Notes under the pieces: model-generated | Seen by the model: only the letters and a program-made list of their open reading frames with translations | The model's database searches: none | What the model was told of the DNA's origin: nothing | In this document: in pieces, positions 2,651 to 6,547 of the stretch | Layout of the letters: each line of letters opens with the position of its first letter | Numbering within the stretch: the stretch's first letter is position 1 | Made by a program: the position numbers and the translations under genes | Source: JBBTCJ01 sp038043285 | GTDB taxonomy: Bacteria > Planctomycetota > Phycisphaerae > UBA1845 | DNA: 6,547 nucleotides | Assembly: GCA_038043285.1 (NCBI GenBank) | Contig: JBBTCJ010000165.1 | Location: 1-6,547, forward strand | Direction: 5' to 3'

Positions 2651-5599
2651 ATGCGTACGGCGCGGAAGATCGGCCTTCTTACCGTGGGGCTGCTAGGCGC
2701 CACTGCGGTTCTTGCACAGCCCGTCCCCCTGGGAGACGCCCAGGAAAAGCCCCTCCTCCCCAGCGGCATTTCCTCGCTTTCCGTCAAGCTGAATGCCTCC
2801 GTCGTCTACTTGTTCAAGGATCCCGACGGGACGGAAGCCTCCCATTTTGTCGGCGACTTCGTCCTGTCCCTCGGCGAAGGTAAGGTTCAGACGCTTCGGG
2901 CCAAGGAGGCGATCGTCTGGTTGGAGAACCGCGAGTTGGAGGGCCGTTCCTATCGAGCGCTCCAAGTCTTCCTGTGGCGTGATGCCGAGGTCGTCGAGGT
3001 CGCCGGGACCGTGACCTCGGGCCCGGCCTTGTTCGTTACCCTGAGCACCTTTGCGGACGTAGAGCTTGACGCGGACGACGTGGCCATGGGCGCAGGCGGC
3101 GATCCCACCACCAATGAGGTGTACCGGCAGGGACTCAGCATCCGCAAGGCCCTGACCGAAGGGCGGGTCGCGGGTTCCGATGCGGCGGTCGCACTCCAGG
3201 TCTTTGATCCGTCAGGCTCAGTCGCCGGAAGGGCCAAGCCGAAGCCTCGTCCGATCGTTCACTTTCAGTCACCGGGCACGGTGTCCATGGAGCAGACCGA
3301 GGGTCGGCGCCGTCTGGTGATTACCGGAGGCATTTACGTCTCGCGCGGCGTGGCCGGCGAGGAGGAGTTTCTAGAAATCTCCGCCGACAACGCCGTGGTG
3401 TTTTTTGTCCCCGAGGGGGCGACGCCCCAACCGGGCGGCGCGCCCGCGGGCGGATTGGGCGGCCGGCCGGAATCGCTCGCCCAGCCGGCCGAGCGGCGGG
3501 AAGCGGAGCGGGCATCCCCGGATCGCCAGTTGATGGCCACGGCTTTCGGAAACCTGGAGGTTGAGGGAACGTATCTGGAGGGCGACGTCCGCATGTCCCA
3601 GGGCGTGCACTCGCTCCGCGCTTCGCGCCTGTACTATGACTTCGTGCAAGAGCGGGCCTTGCTGCTGGACGCCGTCGCCAAAACCTTGCTGGTTCAGCGG
3701 AACGTGCCCATCTACCTCCGCGCCGACGCGATCCGCCAGCTTTCGCGGACGGAATATACAGCCGAGAACGCGGTACTGACGACCAGCGAGTTTCACACAC
3801 CGCACTATCACATCGGTGCGAGCGAAGTTCGGCTGATCAATCGCACGCCGCCCGAACCGGGCCGGGCCGTCGCGGGAATCCGCGCCGGGAGCTTCGAGAT
3901 TCGTCAGGCGACGTTCAACATCTCGGGCCGACCGGTTCTCTATTGGCCTTACATGAAGGGCTCGGTGGATACCAGCGAGACCGCCATCCGCAGCGTTCGG
4001 ACCGGATTCAGCGACGACTTCGGCTTGGAGCTGGAAACCAAGTGGCACCTGTTCAACCTTCTGGGTCTGCAGAAACCCGACGGCGTGGACGCGACCCTCA
4101 GGACGGACTATTTCTCCGAGCGCGGGCCGGCGATCGGCGTCGAGTCGGACTACAAGCGTGAGCGTTACTTCGGCGAGTTCAAAAGCTACCTGCTCGCCGA
4201 CGACGGCCACGATTCGCTGGGCCGCAACCGCGAGGAAACCTCGCCCCATGACGTGCGCGGACGATTCCTGCTGCGGCATCGACAGTACCTCGAGGACGAT
4301 TGGCAGGTCTCGCTGGAGCTTTCCTATTTGTCCGATCGGGATTTCCTCGAAGAGTTCGCCGAATCCGAGTTCGACAACGGCAAGGAGCAGGAGACCTTGC
4401 TGTACTTGAAGAAACAGCGCGACAACTGGGCCTTCGCCGCGTTGTTGCAGTATCGTCTGATGGATTTTTTGACCCAGACCGAACGCTTGCCGGACTTGGC
4501 CTACTTCCGCCTGGGAGAACCGCTGGGACGCGGAATCACCTGGTACACCGAGAACCGCCTGGGGCTGGTGCGTTACCGCTCGGCTGATCCCACCTTCTGG
4601 CAGTTGCTTCGCGACGGCGAGCCGATCGACTCCGGGGCGGTCGGCCGGGCGGACTCGCGACACGAGTTCGGGTTGCCGGCGGACGTCGGCCCGTGGCGCG
4701 TTGTGCCCTTCGCCGCCGGCCGTGGAACGGCCTGGGACGATTCACCCGAGAGCGGCGGTCTGATGCGGGCGTACGGCATGGTCGGGGCCCGCGGCAGCGT
4801 CTACCTTTCCAAGACCTTCCCCGACGTACAGTCCACGCTTTTCGACCTCCACGGCATTCGACACGTCGTCAAGCAGGACTGGGTCGCGTGGACCAGCGGC
4901 GACGGCACCGATCCACACGAACTGTACCCCTTCGATCCGACCGTCGAGGAAATCCACGCGACCGACGGCGCCGTCGTCGGTCTGCGACAGCGGTTCCAGA
5001 CCAAGCGCGGCCCGGAGAACGCACAACGCACCGTCGACGTGTTTACCCACGACCTCGAAATCGGCGCCTTCAACAACGCCGACGGAGATGCGCTCACCAA
5101 CGGGTATGCCTCCTTCAGCCGGCCGGAAAACAGCGTCCCCCGCAACTTCGTCAATACCTCGACGATCTATCGGGTCAACGACCGCACCTCGTTGCTGAGT
5201 GAACTCAACTATGACATGAACGACGGAGAGGTTGATATTCTGAACGCGTCGATGGCCGTCGAACGCTCGCCTCGGCTCAGCTACTTGATCGGCTATCGCT
5301 TCATCGAGGAGGAAGACTCCAACCTCCTGGGCCTCGACGTCAACTACCGCCTGACGGAGAAGCACACCCTCGCCCTCCGCGAGCTGTTCGACCTGGAGCG
5401 TGGTGAAACGCTGGACTTCACCGTCGCCTTGATCCGCCGCTTCCCTCGCTGGTACAGCGCGCTGTCGTTTGAACTCGATCAGGCGGAGGACGACTTCGGC
5501 GTGTCGCTTTCGGTGTGGCCCGAAGGTCTGCCGCAGGCGGCCATCGGATCCCGCCGCTTCACGGGGCTGGCCAACACCACGCGCATCACCAACGACTGA
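2651..5599 (+). CDS. lptD: LPS-assembly outer-membrane protein LptD (OstA family), 982 aa
   Basis: LptD is the outer-membrane barrel that, with the lipoprotein LptE, inserts lipopolysaccharide delivered by LptA into the outer leaflet. The ATG at 2651 is chosen because it begins a clean signal peptide (MRTARKIGLLTVGLLGATAV, cleavage likely after A22) and because the in-frame GTG at 2561 lies inside the -10 element. The ribosome-binding site is weak. Seen in order: a beta-rich domain (42-145); an OstA-like segment (200-253, HFQSPGTVSMEQ and RRLVITGGIYVSRG); a Gly/Pro linker (254-290); a second OstA-like segment (295-400, including RADAIRQLSRTEY and TTSEFHTPHYHIGASEVRL); the LptD hallmark GRPVLYWPY (426-434); and a long beta-barrel (about 445-960) with HGIRHVVKQDW (734-744) and LRQRFQTKRG (778-787). 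At 982 residues it is longer than E. coli LptD (about 780). I find no cysteine in the mature protein, so the disulfides essential in E. coli LptD cannot form. About 24 residues follow the last evident strand. Function by family is secure; the LptE partner is not in view. Confidence 0.88.
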   Translation: MRTARKIGLLTVGLLGATAVLAQPVPLGDAQEKPLLPSGISSLSVKLNASVVYLFKDPDGTEASHFVGDFVLSLGEGKVQTLRAKEAIVWLENRELEGRSYRALQVFLWRDAEVVEVAGTVTSGPALFVTLSTFADVELDADDVAMGAGGDPTTNEVYRQGLSIRKALTEGRVAGSDAAVALQVFDPSGSVAGRAKPKPRPIVHFQSPGTVSMEQTEGRRRLVITGGIYVSRGVAGEEEFLEISADNAVVFFVPEGATPQPGGAPAGGLGGRPESLAQPAERREAERASPDRQLMATAFGNLEVEGTYLEGDVRMSQGVHSLRASRLYYDFVQERALLLDAVAKTLLVQRNVPIYLRADAIRQLSRTEYTAENAVLTTSEFHTPHYHIGASEVRLINRTPPEPGRAVAGIRAGSFEIRQATFNISGRPVLYWPYMKGSVDTSETAIRSVRTGFSDDFGLELETKWHLFNLLGLQKPDGVDATLRTDYFSERGPAIGVESDYKRERYFGEFKSYLLADDGHDSLGRNREETSPHDVRGRFLLRHRQYLEDDWQVSLELSYLSDRDFLEEFAESEFDNGKEQETLLYLKKQRDNWAFAALLQYRLMDFLTQTERLPDLAYFRLGEPLGRGITWYTENRLGLVRYRSADPTFWQLLRDGEPIDSGAVGRADSRHEFGLPADVGPWRVVPFAAGRGTAWDDSPESGGLMRAYGMVGARGSVYLSKTFPDVQSTLFDLHGIRHVVKQDWVAWTSGDGTDPHELYPFDPTVEEIHATDGAVVGLRQRFQTKRGPENAQRTVDVFTHDLEIGAFNNADGDALTNGYASFSRPENSVPRNFVNTSTIYRVNDRTSLLSELNYDMNDGEVDILNASMAVERSPRLSYLIGYRFIEEEDSNLLGLDVNYRLTEKHTLALRELFDLERGETLDFTVALIRRFPRWYSALSFELDQAEDDFGVSLSVWPEGLPQAAIGSRRFTGLANTTRITND

Positions 5600-5638
5600 T
5601 GCGGACCCAAGACTTAGCGGCGCAGCCTATCCACAGGG
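5600..5638. other. 39-bp gap between convergent lptD and queG
   Basis: Too short for a gene. The only pairing I see is a 5-bp GACCC (5604-5608) / GGGTC (5636-5640) with a 27-base loop and no T tract, which is not a convincing terminator. The two convergent transcripts probably overlap at their 3' ends. Confidence 0.6.
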
Positions 5639-6547
5639 TCACGCGGACGGGTTCGTCTGCTTTCCGCCGTTGCGCGTCAGGTTCTCGCCCACCAACCGCG
5701 CGTTGCGGCGAAGCATGGCCGGAGTCGCGCGACGGACGGCCGTCCCCCGGAACTGATGTCGGATTGCCTCGTCCGTGAAGGTGACGATCGCGTCGATCCC
5801 CGGATCGGGACATGCCCGGCGAACCGCGAGGCGAGGCTCCCGCGTCATCGGCGAGCGGCCATTGTGCGGGCAAACCTCCTGACACACGTCGCACCCGAAG
5901 ATCCACTCGCCGACGCCTCGGCGAAGGTCGTCGGGAATCTCCCCGCGGTGCTCGATCGTCAGATAGCTGACACACCGCGACGCGTCCATCTCATACGGGG
6001 CTGGAAACGCCTGGGTCGGACACGCCTCCAGGCAGGCGGTGCACGTTCCGCAATGATCCGCCGCCGGCTCGTCGGGCCGCAGATCGAGCGTCGTGACGAT
6101 CCCTCCGAGGAAGAAATAGCTGCCGATCTCATGGTGCAACACCAGGGTGTTCTTACCAATCCATCCGACGCCGGCATTCGCCGCCCACTCGCGCTCCAAC
6201 AACGGCGCCGTGTCCACGCACACCTTGGCTTCAAACGGCTCGCCGACCTCGGTCCGCAGCCGATCGACCATCGCAAACAGCTTGTCCTTGACCACCGCGT
6301 GATAGTCCTCGCCCCACGCATACCGCGCCACGCGTCCGCGAGGCTTATCGTCGCTTGCCCGCGGCGGCGCGGGTTGATCGTACCCCAGGGCGGTCATCAC
6401 CACGCTTTGCGCGCCTTCGAGCAATTCTCTCGGATCAATCCGCTTGTCGAAGTGTCGATGGAGATATTCCATCGATCCGGCCCGCCCCGACGCCAACCAC
6501 TCCCGCAGATAACCCGCACGTCCGATAGGATGGGCAAGCGCGATCCC
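5639..6547 (-). CDS. queG: Epoxyqueuosine reductase QueG (N-terminus outside the window)
   Basis: QueG is a cobalamin-dependent iron-sulfur enzyme that reduces epoxyqueuosine to queuosine in tRNA wobble position 34, the last step of queuosine synthesis. The frame is open to the right edge (302 residues visible). The visible start GIALAHPIGRAGYLREWL matches the family well upstream of the TTG at 6496, so that TTG is not the start; roughly 25-40 residues are missing. Seen (numbered from the edge): SMEYLHRHFDKR (25-36); VDTAPLLERE (111-120) with the conserved catalytic Asp112; GWIGKNTLVL (128-137); ferredoxin cluster CGTCTACLEACP (166-177); C192 in SRCVSYLTIEHRG; and CDVCQEVCPHN (219-229), giving eight cysteines for two [4Fe-4S] clusters. 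The end FRGTAVRRATPAMLRRNARL (266-285) is typical, and there is no C-terminal HEAT extension as in B. subtilis QueG. It converges with lptD, with 39 bp between the stops and no clear terminator. Confidence 0.95.
   Translation of the reverse strand, partial: GIALAHPIGRAGYLREWLASGRAGSMEYLHRHFDKRIDPRELLEGAQSVVMTALGYDQPAPPRASDDKPRGRVARYAWGEDYHAVVKDKLFAMVDRLRTEVGEPFEAKVCVDTAPLLEREWAANAGVGWIGKNTLVLHHEIGSYFFLGGIVTTLDLRPDEPAADHCGTCTACLEACPTQAFPAPYEMDASRCVSYLTIEHRGEIPDDLRRGVGEWIFGCDVCQEVCPHNGRSPMTREPRLAVRRACPDPGIDAIVTFTDEAIRHQFRGTAVRRATPAMLRRNARLVGENLTRNGGKQTNPSA

Noticed and set aside
3371..4663. A 430-codon open frame on the minus strand inside lptD
   Set aside because: It is a shadow frame of a GC-rich gene; the plus-strand product has a signal peptide and LptD motifs throughout.
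5628..5636. CTATCCACA, resembling a DnaA box
   Set aside because: A single imperfect match inside a short convergent gap with no AT-rich unwinding region; no sign of an origin.

Overview
The window is GC-rich bacterial chromosomal DNA with strong GC bias at third codon positions. It looks most like a member of the Planctomycetota. The grounds are a short dispersed repeat that reads PLPHGRGSD or RFLTGAALI on the minus strand and DQSRAREEAV on the plus strand, a second degenerate repeat reading 'RQSSI', and an LptD-like outer-membrane protein of unusual design. The phylum call is an inference from recognised sequence style, not from a marker gene.

Left part (1-2150, plus strand) is a tight run of three reading frames. 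First is the C-terminal 196 residues of a RecQ-family DNA helicase, cut by the window edge. It is followed after 4 bases by a 42-codon small ORF with a good ribosome-binding site. That ORF overlaps by ATGA the start of a 475-residue protein with an IS481/Mu-like helix-turn-helix. The spacing implies one transcript and coupled translation. Both recQ and the 475-residue gene carry short repeat elements inside their coding sequence, kept in frame and mostly falling in loops or linkers.

The middle (2151-2534) is a non-coding gap of about 380 bp with an unusual cluster of GCGCAAAACC decamers in both orientations, a 14-bp perfect palindrome, and two interleaved inverted repeats. It ends in a near-consensus sigma-70-type promoter (TTGACA, 16 bp, TATAGT).

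That promoter drives the largest gene (2651-5599, plus strand), an LptD/OstA-type LPS-assembly outer-membrane protein of 982 residues with a signal peptide. The promoter position shows that the upstream in-frame GTG at 2561 cannot be the start on this transcript.

The right end holds queG (epoxyqueuosine reductase, minus strand), converging on lptD with a 39-bp gap and running off the right edge. The LPS-transport and queuosine genes appear to be ordinary housekeeping. The accessory-looking part is the recQ / small ORF / HTH-protein cluster with its in-frame repeats, plus the decamer-rich gap downstream of it.
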